A stretch of 21,210 bases of DNA from a virus. Positions 1-5,526 of this stretch are shown one piece after another. The position numbers and the translations under genes were made by a program. The notes below the pieces were generated by a model. It was not told where the DNA came from, made no database searches, and saw nothing but the letters and a program-made list of their open reading frames with translations. Position 1 is the first letter of the stretch, and the number at the start of each line of letters is the position of its first letter. The stretch spans positions 1-21,210 of the IMG/VR virus record IMGVR_UViG_3300042511_000595, one strand, 5' to 3'.

Positions 1-3
1 TAT

Positions 4-204
4 GTGAATGACGCTTCAATGAAGAATGACCTATTGATGTCAGCACTATTTGGTGAAGTTGTAGTGGAAGATATCTTTTGGTTCCTGTATGACTATAAGG
101 AAGGCTCTGCAGGGCATCACGTTGAATATCCAGATGGAACTAAGTTCACATTCAATACCGACGAAGATTACTACAAATATCTTGAAACTCTTGAGATTCA
201 ATAG
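4..204 (+). CDS. Hypothetical phage protein, 5' end uncertain
   Basis: I do not recognise this small acidic protein. Its reading frame is open to the left edge of the window, so the true start may lie upstream. Inside the window it could start at GTG 4 or at ATG 19, and neither has a visible Shine-Dalgarno. The C-terminal half is rich in Asp, Glu and Tyr (around DEDYYKYLE), with no membrane segment or metal motif. The next small ORF begins 10 bases after its stop and has its own GGAG. The frame is credible because it is tightly packed with its neighbours and has phage-like composition. No function is inferred. Confidence 0.6.
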   Translation: MNDASMKNDLLMSALFGEVVVEDIFWFLYDYKEGSAGHHVEYPDGTKFTFNTDEDYYKYLETLEIQ

Positions 205-213
205 GAGACAAAC

Positions 214-285
214 ATGTCAGACTTTTTACTGTATAACCTTGCGTTTGGTCTGAGTTTTGTTTTTACAGCAATTCTTATTTGGTAA
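214..285 (+). CDS. Tiny single-pass membrane peptide (23 aa)
   Basis: This short ORF starts at ATG 214, with an AGGAGA Shine-Dalgarno about 8 bases upstream, and ends TAA at 285. Its product begins MSDFLLYNL and is otherwise almost entirely hydrophobic with a terminal Trp, so it could span a membrane once. It fills the gap between the preceding ORF and the HAD nucleotidase, whose ATG follows 6 bases after its stop. Phage genomes commonly hold such mini membrane proteins, but an ORF this short could arise by chance. The ribosome site and spacing are the main support. Confidence 0.45.
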   Translation: MSDFLLYNLAFGLSFVFTAILIW

Positions 286-291
286 CATCAT

Positions 292-786
292 ATGAACATC
301 TTTCTTGATATGGATGATGTAGTTGCTGACTGGCACACTGCTGCTCAGCAACTGCTTAAACTCAAGTGGGATAAAAACGGCGAAAGAATTCCTCAAGCTG
401 ATTGGGACAAAATCAAAGAAGATTCGCGGTTCTATAGTAACTTACCGCTAATGAGTGGTGCTAAAGAACTTGTCGATACTTGTAGAGACTATATTAATAG
501 AAACCCAAAGTTTCATCTGCGGTTTTTAACAGCATTACCTCATGATTACTCTATGCCACTAGCAGCGCAAGATAAAGTTCTTTGGGCAATGGATCATTTT
601 TATGGGATTCCTGTTACGTTTGGTCCTTTCAGTCATGATAAATGGCGGCACTGTAAGTTATCAGGTGATATCTTGATTGATGACCGACACAGCAACTGTT
701 CTGATTGGTGTGGTGCTGGTGGAATTGCCCATCAGTATAACAGTTGGAAAGAATGTAAACCTTGGTTAGAAAATATTCTGGTATAA
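292..786 (+). CDS. HAD-superfamily 5'(3')-deoxyribonucleotidase-like hydrolase
   Basis: The 164-residue protein opens with LDMDDVVADW, the HAD motif I of the deoxyribonucleotidase (NT5C-type) family: Asp6 is the likely nucleophile and Asp8 the acid/base. A Thr at residue 80 in FLTALPHD fits motif II. ILIDDR around 128-132, followed by N-x-x-x-W-x-x-AGG (GAGGIAHQY), fits the C-terminal Mg-binding and loop region. Family members remove phosphate from deoxynucleoside monophosphates, and phage versions are thought to tune nucleotide pools during infection; the substrate here is inferred. The length is normal for the family. The ATG lies 6 bases after the preceding micro-ORF. An extended -10 promoter for the next gene overlaps its last codons. 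Confidence 0.88.
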   Translation: MNIFLDMDDVVADWHTAAQQLLKLKWDKNGERIPQADWDKIKEDSRFYSNLPLMSGAKELVDTCRDYINRNPKFHLRFLTALPHDYSMPLAAQDKVLWAMDHFYGIPVTFGPFSHDKWRHCKLSGDILIDDRHSNCSDWCGAGGIAHQYNSWKECKPWLENILV

Positions 787-787
787 T
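779..787 (+). promoter_or_regulatory. Extended -10 promoter for the gene at 826
   Basis: TG-G-TATAAT, with the hexamer at 782-787, overlaps the stop of the HAD gene. A start near 794 would give a leader of about 30 nt before ATG 826. Confidence 0.6.
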
Positions 788-825
788 TTTACTTTTATTT
801 TGATCAATACTAGAACTGGTTTGGG

Positions 826-1047
826 ATGAAAACATTTGTATACGAACTTAGGTTGGATTTTGATTCATTGTTTACTGATTTTAAAGTTGTGGATGCACAG
901 GTAAAAGAAATTACAGATTATTTTGGTCCACTTGGAAAAGATTACAACCTCAGCTCAGATTCAAATGGTATTACAATTTGGTTTAAACATAAAAAAGATG
1001 CTTTAGAGGCATTGTCAAAGTGGAAAAATATAAGACCAACATCATGA
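826..1047 (+). CDS. Hypothetical phage protein
   Basis: A 73-residue protein of unknown function, starting at ATG 826 after a weak purine stretch (TTTGGG). Alternating hydrophobic and charged residues (FVYELRLDFDSL, then GITIWFKHKKDALEALSKW) suggest a compact alpha/beta fold with a helix near the C terminus. I see no catalytic or metal-binding motif. It has its own extended -10 promoter at 782-787 and is followed by another promoter at 1088, so it is probably a single-gene early transcript. The call rests on promoter, start and open length only. Confidence 0.7.
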   Translation: MKTFVYELRLDFDSLFTDFKVVDAQVKEITDYFGPLGKDYNLSSDSNGITIWFKHKKDALEALSKWKNIRPTS

Positions 1048-1062
1048 TTAAAATGCCTCAAT

Positions 1063-1093
1063 TTTAATTTTGTTGCAAAATCTGTGTTATAAT
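1063..1093 (+). promoter_or_regulatory. Early-type promoter, TTTAATT box plus TGTGTTATAAT
   Basis: The -10 hexamer is at 1088-1093 with the TGTGT extension, and a TTTAATT box lies 25 bases upstream of it. The same arrangement recurs through the window. It drives the paralog at 1125. Confidence 0.75.
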
Positions 1094-1124
1094 ACACACA
1101 TACACATTAATAAAGTAATTTAAA

Positions 1125-1421
1125 ATGCATACACTAATCAAGAAAATTGCAGAACAAGCTGAGTTCTCAGCGAGAGACATGCACATTCAATGTGACAATT
1201 TCCAGAAGTTTGCAGAGTTGATTGTTCAGGAATGCCTTGATGAATGTTGGTATGACGTTACTCCCAAACAAATTGCAGACAACATCAAAATCAAGTTTGG
1301 AATTGAAGAACGGTCTGTCCCAATTGTGTCTGTTGCTGATCGTACACTATTTTCTGGAATTGGATCTAGCGAATCATTTACAGTTGAAGGTGCTAAGAAG
1401 GCATTTGGAGTTGAAAAATAA
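1125..1421 (+). CDS. KFAELI/FGVE-family small phage protein, long variant
   Basis: A member of the paralogous family that recurs about 13 times in this window. The N-terminal helix (LIKKIAEQAEF), the central KFAELIVQEC (residues 28-37) and an IKIKFGIEE motif near residue 55-62 match the siblings. This copy continues for about 35 extra residues and ends in a second, divergent copy of the terminal motif (KKAFGVEK), as if two family ends had been joined. Function is unknown; such proteins recur in large phage genomes. It has its own TGTGTTATAAT promoter. The following coiled-coil gene begins 14 bases after the stop. Confidence 0.8.
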   Translation: MHTLIKKIAEQAEFSARDMHIQCDNFQKFAELIVQECLDECWYDVTPKQIADNIKIKFGIEERSVPIVSVADRTLFSGIGSSESFTVEGAKKAFGVEK

Positions 1422-1435
1422 CTGAGGTGGATAAC

Positions 1436-1648
1436 ATGGAAGATGAAATTGTAGATGCCAAAGACGAACAAATTTTTGAATTGAAACAAGAAATACTTCG
1501 GTTACGTGGACAAATTACTTACTTGCAAGAAGAACTATCACTGGTTGAAGATACAATGGATGCAAAAGTTGAATCGTTAGAAAACAAAATTTCAGACTTA
1601 GAAGATCAAATTGGTGGTGTAGATGGTGCATTAAATTGGAACGATTAA
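1436..1648 (+). CDS. Small coiled-coil protein
   Basis: A 70-residue, strongly acidic and amphipathic protein. Heptad-like spacing of Leu, Ile and Val runs from about residue 12 to 60 (FELKQEILRLRGQ, then LENKISDLEDQI), which predicts a coiled-coil dimer or trimer. ATG 1436 is preferred over the in-frame GTG at 1427 because GAGG at 1424-1427 is a Shine-Dalgarno correctly spaced for the ATG. Comparable coiled-coil ORFs sit beside family members at 15581 and within the N-terminal half of the protein at 2829. It probably mediates oligomerisation; partner unknown. Confidence 0.75.
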   Translation: MEDEIVDAKDEQIFELKQEILRLRGQITYLQEELSLVEDTMDAKVESLENKISDLEDQIGGVDGALNWND

Positions 1649-1657
1649 AGGAATACT

Positions 1658-1882
1658 ATGACAAAAAAGATTAAACTGAGTTGTGGGGCTGCTGATCGGA
1701 TTACTGTTGCAACACTGAAAAATTATCGATCAAATCTTAAAAAAGAATTGAAGAAATATACTAAAAACCCAAAAACAGAATCAAACCCCACAGGTTTTTG
1801 GTTGCACCCAGAAGATGTTATTGGCAACCAACGTAGGATTGAAGCTTTGAATTTGATAATTAGCGATTACACACTGTTATGA
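1658..1882 (+). CDS. Conserved phage hypothetical protein (basic, helical)
   Basis: A 74-residue basic protein starting at ATG 1658 after AAAGGAAT. It resembles a recurrent phage hypothetical family with the pattern ADRIT-x-x-x-LK-x-YR, then a Lys-rich stretch, then NP-x-G-x-W-x-HPEDV and a C-terminal helix (RRIEALNLIISDY). No enzymatic motif is visible; the Lys-rich first half could contact nucleic acid, but that is only a guess. Its stop overlaps the ATG of the next gene by 4 bases (1879-1882), indicating translational coupling. Confidence 0.75.
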   Translation: MTKKIKLSCGAADRITVATLKNYRSNLKKELKKYTKNPKTESNPTGFWLHPEDVIGNQRRIEALNLIISDYTLL

Positions 1883-2103
1883 ACCAACGAATACATGAAC
1901 TTGCTGATCTTGCATACAAGAACCACTTGGCAAGGAATCCAAATTCATCTTTTGGTCGCCACTCTGATTATGACACAGAGTTTGCGGAGTTGATTTTAGC
2001 AGAATGTTTACATCAGTGTTACTATCGTGGTATGAATGATGAATTGTATGAGGGTCAACTAAAAGCAGCCAAATACATTGAACAACATTTTGAATTAAAA
2101 TAA
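1879..2103 (+). CDS. KFAELI/FGVE-family small phage protein, divergent copy
   Basis: A 74-residue family member: MNQRIHELADLAY matches the N-terminal helix, EFAELILAECLHQCYYRGM matches the core, and IEQHFELK matches the terminal motif with GVE replaced by ELK. Between helix and core there is an Asn/Ser/Arg-rich insert of variable sequence, as in the siblings. The ATG overlaps the stop of the preceding gene by 4 bases. No gene follows closely, and the terminal TTTGAA lacks the GGAG found where a gene does follow directly. Confidence 0.8.
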   Translation: MNQRIHELADLAYKNHLARNPNSSFGRHSDYDTEFAELILAECLHQCYYRGMNDELYEGQLKAAKYIEQHFELK

Positions 2104-2139
2104 TTAAATTGCCTGTTTACTAATTTTGGTAGATATTTT

Positions 2140-2148
2140 TGTTATAAT
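2140..2148 (+). promoter_or_regulatory. Extended -10 promoter placed almost on the start codon at 2159
   Basis: TG-T-TATAAT with the hexamer at 2143-2148. Transcription would begin near 2155, only a few bases before ATG 2159. Confidence 0.65.
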
Positions 2149-2158
2149 ATGATTAACT

Positions 2159-2353
2159 ATGATTAAAATTTTACTTTTGGATTTGAATTGTCAAGTGATT
2201 GCTCAGGTTGAAGGACATGATGAAATCACTGCTACCAGTTACGCTAACATCATGATGGATGAACTTAACCTTAAAAAAGTTACTTTTAAAAAAACAGATG
2301 ATGTAATAAGTTTCTGGGTTGTTAAAAATAAACATATTATGGAAAAAAAATGA
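2159..2353 (+). CDS. Hypothetical phage protein, possibly from a leaderless mRNA
   Basis: A 64-residue protein beginning MIKILLLDLNCQVIAQVEG, which looks like a short beta-strand pair, followed by a helix containing SYANIMMDEL and a Lys-rich C terminus. Function is not recognised. ATG 2159 lies only 11 bases after the -10 hexamer, so the transcript should have little or no leader and no Shine-Dalgarno. The stop overlaps the next ATG (2350-2353). The residue pattern is reminiscent of small phage proteins with a single beta-beta-alpha unit, but no family is claimed. Confidence 0.65.
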   Translation: MIKILLLDLNCQVIAQVEGHDEITATSYANIMMDELNLKKVTFKKTDDVISFWVVKNKHIMEKK

Positions 2354-2607
2354 ATGCATGGTTGTTAACACAAAATATTAATAAAATTCCAGGGGCGGTT
2401 GAGTCTGCATTGGTTGTTGCTCCAAACACAGATATTGCTTCAAAGATTCATCCAATATACGGATATTTATCAGATTCAAAAGATCATTGGAGTAATTTTA
2501 CGTGGGTTGGTTCTGATGATGTTGATGTTAAACACATTGGAGAATCAACACACGCAGAATACAAAGTTATTGGTATTAAATTTGTTGGTGCTGATTGGGT
2601 TTATTGA
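2350..2607 (+). CDS. Hypothetical phage protein
   Basis: An 85-residue protein translationally coupled to the preceding gene through an ATGA overlap. It begins MNAWLLTQNINKIPGAVESALVVAPNTD and later has several aromatic and Asp residues (HWSNFTWVGSDDVDVKHIG, then KFVGADWVY at the end). No metal ligand set, signal peptide or membrane span is evident. It resembles generic small phage proteins with an exposed-loop beta fold, but I do not recognise a family. A shifted-frame ORF over the same DNA (2399-2629) is rejected as a shadow. Confidence 0.65.
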   Translation: MNAWLLTQNINKIPGAVESALVVAPNTDIASKIHPIYGYLSDSKDHWSNFTWVGSDDVDVKHIGESTHAEYKVIGIKFVGADWVY

Positions 2608-2631
2608 TATATTTAAATTTATGGAGTGATT

Positions 2632-2832
2632 ATGAAAAGTGAAATCAAAGATATTTTAGACAGTTCTAGTTTTGTTCCCGATCACAAAGATCGAGTTGAA
2701 GTTGAACGGTTGATTGACATGGTGTTGTGTGAGTGTACAAAACAGATAAAACAAATTCAACACGCTTATGACTTACAAGGTGAAGTTGGATTGGATATTT
2801 TACTCAAACGACTACAATCAATCATTGTATGA
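2632..2832 (+). CDS. Small helical phage protein, possibly a degenerate FGVE-family member
   Basis: A 66-residue protein. ATG 2632 is preferred over the in-frame GTG at 2626 because GGAG at 2623-2626 is a properly spaced Shine-Dalgarno for the ATG. VERLIDMVLCECTKQI around residues 22-37 echoes the FAELIVQEC core of the family repeated in this window, including position and Cys-Glu-Cys content. The N-terminal MNERI motif and the terminal FGVE are absent. It may therefore be a distant paralog, or only a similar amphipathic helix. Its stop overlaps the ATG of the next gene. Confidence 0.65.
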   Translation: MKSEIKDILDSSSFVPDHKDRVEVERLIDMVLCECTKQIKQIQHAYDLQGEVGLDILLKRLQSIIV

Positions 2833-3260
2833 ACAAAAAAAATGCACCTGCATTGGCTGGATATCACACAGTCCCAAAAGATTACAATGGTAAAGTGTGG
2901 ATAGAAAGTCAAATAGTTTACTTGGAAGATCAAATCACACAATTGAAAAATCAACTGTTGGACACTTCGGTGGATTTAAAAATGAATCAACCAATCAAAA
3001 CAATGGTATCCCAAGCTGGATTTCAATATATCAAAGATTCAAACATTGGATGGGCTGCAAACCATGATGCATCACTACCATTATTCGCAAATTTGATTAT
3101 TGAAAAATGTATTGATATAGCACTTGATGAACTGGTTAATGAAGAATTAATTGAAAGTCAAGAATATGCATCAGAAGGTGCATATTTAAATGGTAACAAT
3201 GATGGTGTGGCAGATGTGATTTATGCAATCAAACAATACTTTGGAGTTGAACATGAATGA
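2829..3260 (+). CDS. Coiled-coil domain fused to a KFAELI/FGVE-family domain
   Basis: A 143-residue two-part protein. Residues 25-50 (WIESQIVYLEDQITQLKNQL) form a likely coiled coil. Residues 53-142 are a complete family domain: IKTMVSQAGF, then LFANLIIEKCIDIALDELVNEELIES, then a YLNGNNDGV turn and IKQYFGVE at the end. The second part closely matches the stand-alone protein at 15306. The first part resembles the separate coiled-coil protein at 15581, so two neighbouring genes appear elsewhere as one chain in reversed order. TTTGGAGTTGAA at the end supplies the ribosome site for the next gene (ATG 3253), which overlaps it by 8 bases. Confidence 0.8.
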   Translation: MNKKNAPALAGYHTVPKDYNGKVWIESQIVYLEDQITQLKNQLLDTSVDLKMNQPIKTMVSQAGFQYIKDSNIGWAANHDASLPLFANLIIEKCIDIALDELVNEELIESQEYASEGAYLNGNNDGVADVIYAIKQYFGVEHE

Positions 3261-3483
3261 TAAGATTCAAGAACTAGCAAAAAAATCTGGCTTTATATTT
3301 TGGAAAGATGAAACATGGGGTCCAGGTCCAGGAAACATTGACTGGTCCTGTGATTATGGCACAGAATTCAATGATTTTGTAAAAAGTTTAATCCATGAAT
3401 GTGCAAAAATAGCAAATGATAATTTCAATAGTGGATTCTGTCCTGTGGGTGATTACATCAAAGATGCATTTGAAGATAAATAA
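3253..3483 (+). CDS. KFAELI/FGVE-family small phage protein, diverged end
   Basis: A 76-residue member. MNDKIQELAKKSGF is the standard N terminus, and EFNDFVKSLIHECAKIAND is a diverged core. The C terminus (DYIKDAFEDK) keeps the IK-x-x-F pattern but has lost FGVE. A Trp/Gly/Pro-rich stretch (around WGPGPGNIDWSCDYG) lies between helix and core. ATG 3253 is chosen because GGAG at 3243-3246, inside the previous gene's FGVE codons, is 6 bases upstream; the longer in-frame version from 3223 would cover the end of that gene. Confidence 0.78.
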   Translation: MNDKIQELAKKSGFIFWKDETWGPGPGNIDWSCDYGTEFNDFVKSLIHECAKIANDNFNSGFCPVGDYIKDAFEDK

Positions 3484-3551
3484 AATCATAATACCGAGAG
3501 GATATTATTTTTCCAAAATATCATAAAAATTAAAAAGGAGAAATTAAAAAA

Positions 3552-3671
3552 ATGTTTACACTTGTAAAAAACTTAATAAATAATATTTATACACGTATCA
3601 CTGGAGATAAAAACGGTCTAATTGGTACCAATGGTCTAATTGGTGAGAATGGTAAAGTAAACAAAAAGTAA
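3552..3671 (+). CDS. Tiny repeat-bearing protein, possible virion component
   Basis: A 39-residue ORF with an AAAAGGAG Shine-Dalgarno about 11 bases upstream of ATG 3552. The N-terminal amphipathic stretch (MFTLVKNLINNIYTRITGD) resembles the N termini of the coiled-coil tail-region proteins at 17378 and 18276. The remainder is Gly/Asn-rich with a hexapeptide repeat, NGLIGT then NGLIGE, mirrored by repeated DNA. A strong intrinsic terminator follows at 3686-3725, and the next gene has its own promoter, so this may be the end of a separate, perhaps late, transcript. It could be a fibre-tip fragment or a remnant of a longer repeat protein. Confidence 0.5.
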   Translation: MFTLVKNLINNIYTRITGDKNGLIGTNGLIGENGKVNKK

Positions 3672-3685
3672 AAATATGTTTGTTT

Positions 3686-3725
3686 AAAATGATAAAAGGC
3701 ACTTTTTTGTGCCTTTTATCATTTT
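3686..3725 (+). terminator. Strong intrinsic terminator, probably bidirectional
   Basis: A perfect 17-bp stem pairs 3686-3702 with 3709-3725. It has a TTTTTT loop, a GGCAC/GTGCC GC core and A-rich/T-rich flanks. It separates the tiny ORF at 3552 from the promoter at 3754. Confidence 0.9.
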
Positions 3726-3750
3726 TACTTGATGATTCTTTAAAAAATTA

Positions 3751-3759
3751 TGTTATAAT
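3751..3759 (+). promoter_or_regulatory. Extended -10 promoter for the gene at 3799
   Basis: TG-T-TATAAT with the hexamer at 3754-3759, directly after the terminator and about 40 bases before ATG 3799. Confidence 0.7.
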
Positions 3760-3798
3760 ACACAGATGTAATCACACACTATTTTGGAGAAAACGCAC

Positions 3799-3999
3799 AT
3801 GACTATGCCCCATGAGAGATACAGAGCAATAGCAAAAACAGAAGAATTCTTAAAAGAAATTCTTGTTGATCCAACCATATCACATGAGATTAAAGACGGA
3901 GCAAAGTGGTGTTTGAGACATTACCCAAGTAAATTCGATTTGGATACTTTAGCTCAGGCATCACCTCATGTCCTACAAAAAGAATTCAAGTTATTGTGA
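3799..3999 (+). CDS. BPSL0761-like small protein
   Basis: A 66-residue protein resembling the BPSL0761 family of small proteins found in proteobacteria and their phages: MPHERYRAI, then FL-x-EI, DP-x-x-x-x-E-x-x-x-AKW-x-LRHYPS, and a C-terminal ASPHVLQKEF. Function of the family is unknown to me. ATG 3799 is preferred over TTG 3784 because GGAGA at 3786-3790 is spaced for it. It has its own promoter at 3754. The assignment is from memory of the LRHYP region; a profile search would settle it. Confidence 0.75.
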   Translation: MTMPHERYRAIAKTEEFLKEILVDPTISHEIKDGAKWCLRHYPSKFDLDTLAQASPHVLQKEFKLL

Positions 4000-4024
4000 T
4001 AATTGAAAAAATTGAAAGTGTTTT

Positions 4025-4237
4025 ATGCCAAGCTATGCCTACCCACACACCACAGCAACCACCATCCCAGGATTGACAAAACAGGAATATTTTGCAGGAC
4101 TTGCAATGCAAGCACTCATTTCCTGTAACAAAACCAACACCATTGATGATTATGATACTGAAATCATTGTGAGCAAAGCTTTCAAGATTGCATCAGAAAT
4201 GGTCACCATGAGTTCTATCAAACGCAAAGAACAATGA
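4025..4237 (+). CDS. Conserved phage hypothetical protein (EYFAGLAMQAL motif)
   Basis: A 70-residue protein with the pattern T-x-x-EYFA-x-x-AMQAL followed by a helix ending AFKIASEMV. This matches a small-protein family scattered through tailed phages (GMT-x-x-x-YFAA-x-AMQ, then A-x-x-AY-x-IAD), whose role is not known. The first 18 residues are Thr/Pro-rich and probably disordered. ATG 4025 lacks a clear Shine-Dalgarno (GAAAGTG upstream), so initiation may depend on readthrough from the upstream gene 25 bases away. No other motif is evident. Confidence 0.72.
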   Translation: MPSYAYPHTTATTIPGLTKQEYFAGLAMQALISCNKTNTIDDYDTEIIVSKAFKIASEMVTMSSIKRKEQ

Positions 4238-4253
4238 GATAGGGGTAATAATA

Positions 4254-4487
4254 ATGTCAGAAATTGTGTCTAAACCCGCAAATGGAGTTAGTGGTTGTTT
4301 GTTACAACCATTCACAGAAGGACCTGTGATTTTCAGAGTTTACAATGAAGATAAGACATTCACCGATTATGATTTGTGGCACTCTGATCTGTTTGTGACC
4401 ATAAATGATGCAGATGCATATTTTTATAAAACAAACAAATATCAGTGCTTGGATCATGCACCAAGTACACTTGGCGTTAACATTTGA
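4254..4487 (+). CDS. Conserved phage hypothetical protein (RVYNEDKTFTDYDLWHSDL)
   Basis: A 77-residue protein. It resembles a conserved phage hypothetical family with the order FRVY-x-x-D-x-x-F-x-DYD-x-x-HSDL followed by I-x-D-x-DA-x-FY and a C-terminal LDH-x-P-x-TLG. The motif-rich middle (residues 26-58) is well ordered, and the N terminus looks flexible. Function is unknown. ATG 4254 follows a TAGGGG purine stretch 12 bases upstream. It is probably cotranscribed with the two genes before it, and a new promoter starts 14 bases after its stop. Confidence 0.75.
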   Translation: MSEIVSKPANGVSGCLLQPFTEGPVIFRVYNEDKTFTDYDLWHSDLFVTINDADAYFYKTNKYQCLDHAPSTLGVNI

Positions 4488-4497
4488 TTTAAAAATA

Positions 4498-4506
4498 TGG
4501 TATAAT
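4498..4506 (+). promoter_or_regulatory. Extended -10 promoter for the gene at 4531
   Basis: TG-G-TATAAT with the hexamer at 4501-4506. The transcript would start near 4513, with an 18-nt leader that includes AAGGTG. Confidence 0.68.
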
Positions 4507-4530
4507 ATACTATATTGTTAAAGGTGTGAA

Positions 4531-5055
4531 ATGGAAAAAATTTCAAATCGTGAAAGAATTTCAAGAAAATTACTTGTGGGTATACCTCGTTCTAAACCTT
4601 TTGGGCAGTTCCTTGATGGTAAGTTTGTCACAGGTGTTTTGAGTTCCCACCGAACCAAACAAGGGGTTGCTTACAATTCATTTTGGAGATTACACCACAG
4701 AGTTGGTCAAATGAAAATCAACACCAAGAATTTTAAAAATATGTACCCTTTAAATTTTGAAAAACAATACACTGATGAAAAGCACACAAAAACACTGTTG
4801 GATGCATCAAAAAAATGTGATGCTGTGTACTTAGCCACTGCTTTGGAAGAAACAGCTAAATTTCCTTTGCACACAAGAGCAGCCCAAGAGTTGAAAAAAT
4901 TACACAGTGAGAACATGGAAATGTTACAAGTTCTAAAATATTGTAGACAAAAAATATCCTACATGATGACACACGGAGAATGGTATTCGCCAGGCAGAGT
5001 TATTGAAATGACTGATAACATCATTGAAAAAGTATCAAAAAGAAATGGATTGTGA
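4531..5055 (+). CDS. Basic hypothetical phage protein (174 aa)
   Basis: A 174-residue Lys/Arg-rich protein of unknown function. The start is supported by an AAGGTG Shine-Dalgarno and a promoter immediately upstream. The N-terminal third is basic (NRERISRKLL, RSKPFGQFLDGKF), and the second half is helical with many Lys, Leu and Glu (AAQELKKLHSEN, then a terminal helix TDNIIEKVSKRNG). The composition would suit nucleic-acid or ribosome contact, but no named domain is visible, so this is conjecture. The stop codon overlaps the TGTGA half of a CRP-like palindrome belonging to the next gene's promoter. Confidence 0.72.
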   Translation: MEKISNRERISRKLLVGIPRSKPFGQFLDGKFVTGVLSSHRTKQGVAYNSFWRLHHRVGQMKINTKNFKNMYPLNFEKQYTDEKHTKTLLDASKKCDAVYLATALEETAKFPLHTRAAQELKKLHSENMEMLQVLKYCRQKISYMMTHGEWYSPGRVIEMTDNIIEKVSKRNGL

Positions 5056-5081
5056 TGTAATTCACAATATCATGGTATACT
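5050..5081 (+). promoter_or_regulatory. Promoter with a CRP-like palindrome for the gene at 5115
   Basis: TTGTGA-TGTAAT-TCACAA at 5050-5067 matches the CRP half-sites TGTGA-N6-TCACA exactly. It lies 8 bases upstream of an extended -10, TG-G-TATACT, whose hexamer is at 5076-5081. The palindrome covers the -35 position, so a bound protein would more likely repress than activate. Confidence 0.5.
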
Positions 5082-5114
5082 CAAAAATAGTTAAAACAAA
5101 GGGATGAAAATTAT

Positions 5115-5489
5115 ATGAAAACAGGTAAAAAGTGTTTTGTGTGTTATGACGGCAAGTACGGTCGGCGTGTTGTGGGTGAAGTTATTGCATCAGGACCAGG
5201 CAAAATCCTTGTGAGATTCAAAGCATGGTTATCAGATGACGAAACTATTATAGAGCATTGGTTTAGAAAACATCGTAGAGGAATCAGATTTGGCGGACCA
5301 AGATACATTTATGCTGGTTATGTTCCCGTCAAAGATAGTTTGATGGAAAAAATGTTTTCTGCCCCAGGCGATTGGTACAGGGTGTTGAAATTCAAAGAAA
5401 AAGATGCATTATCCATTACCCATGTACCTCATGATTATGAAACCAAGTTGGTTGACGCAATCAATGTGAAACTATTAGAAAAACAATAA
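5115..5489 (+). CDS. Hypothetical phage protein, possible SH3-like N-terminal barrel
   Basis: A 124-residue protein. The first 50 residues (KKCFVCYDGKYGRRVVGEVIASGPGK, then ILVRFKAW) alternate hydrophobic strands and Gly turns like a small beta barrel, with basic patches (FRKHRRGIRFGG). The C terminus is a short helix ending VKLLEKQ. I do not recognise the family; the barrel is inferred from the pattern only. ATG 5115 follows AAAGGGA about 11 bases upstream, and the promoter region carries a CRP-like palindrome. Downstream is a second perfect palindrome at 5495-5511. Confidence 0.72.
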   Translation: MKTGKKCFVCYDGKYGRRVVGEVIASGPGKILVRFKAWLSDDETIIEHWFRKHRRGIRFGGPRYIYAGYVPVKDSLMEKMFSAPGDWYRVLKFKEKDALSITHVPHDYETKLVDAINVKLLEKQ

Positions 5490-5494
5490 ATGGA

Positions 5495-5511
5495 TTGAGT
5501 GATTCACTCAA
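5495..5511. promoter_or_regulatory. Perfect 8+1+8 palindrome between genes
   Basis: TTGAGTGA-T-TCACTCAA is a perfect inverted repeat centred on 5503. The arms are too close for a stable RNA hairpin without opening the centre, so a dimeric protein operator is plausible. The next ATG is 16 bases downstream at 5527. No protein is assigned. Confidence 0.4.
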
Positions 5512-5526
5512 AAACAAGGTTAAAAT

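Noticed and set aside
2399-2629. A 76-codon + strand ORF in another frame
   Set aside because: It overlaps the gene at 2350 almost fully, has no Shine-Dalgarno and a Leu/Ile-heavy composition typical of frame shadows.
3501-3522. GATATT/AATATC inverted repeat as a regulatory hairpin
   Set aside because: The stem is only 6 AT pairs, a level expected by chance in sequence this AT-rich.
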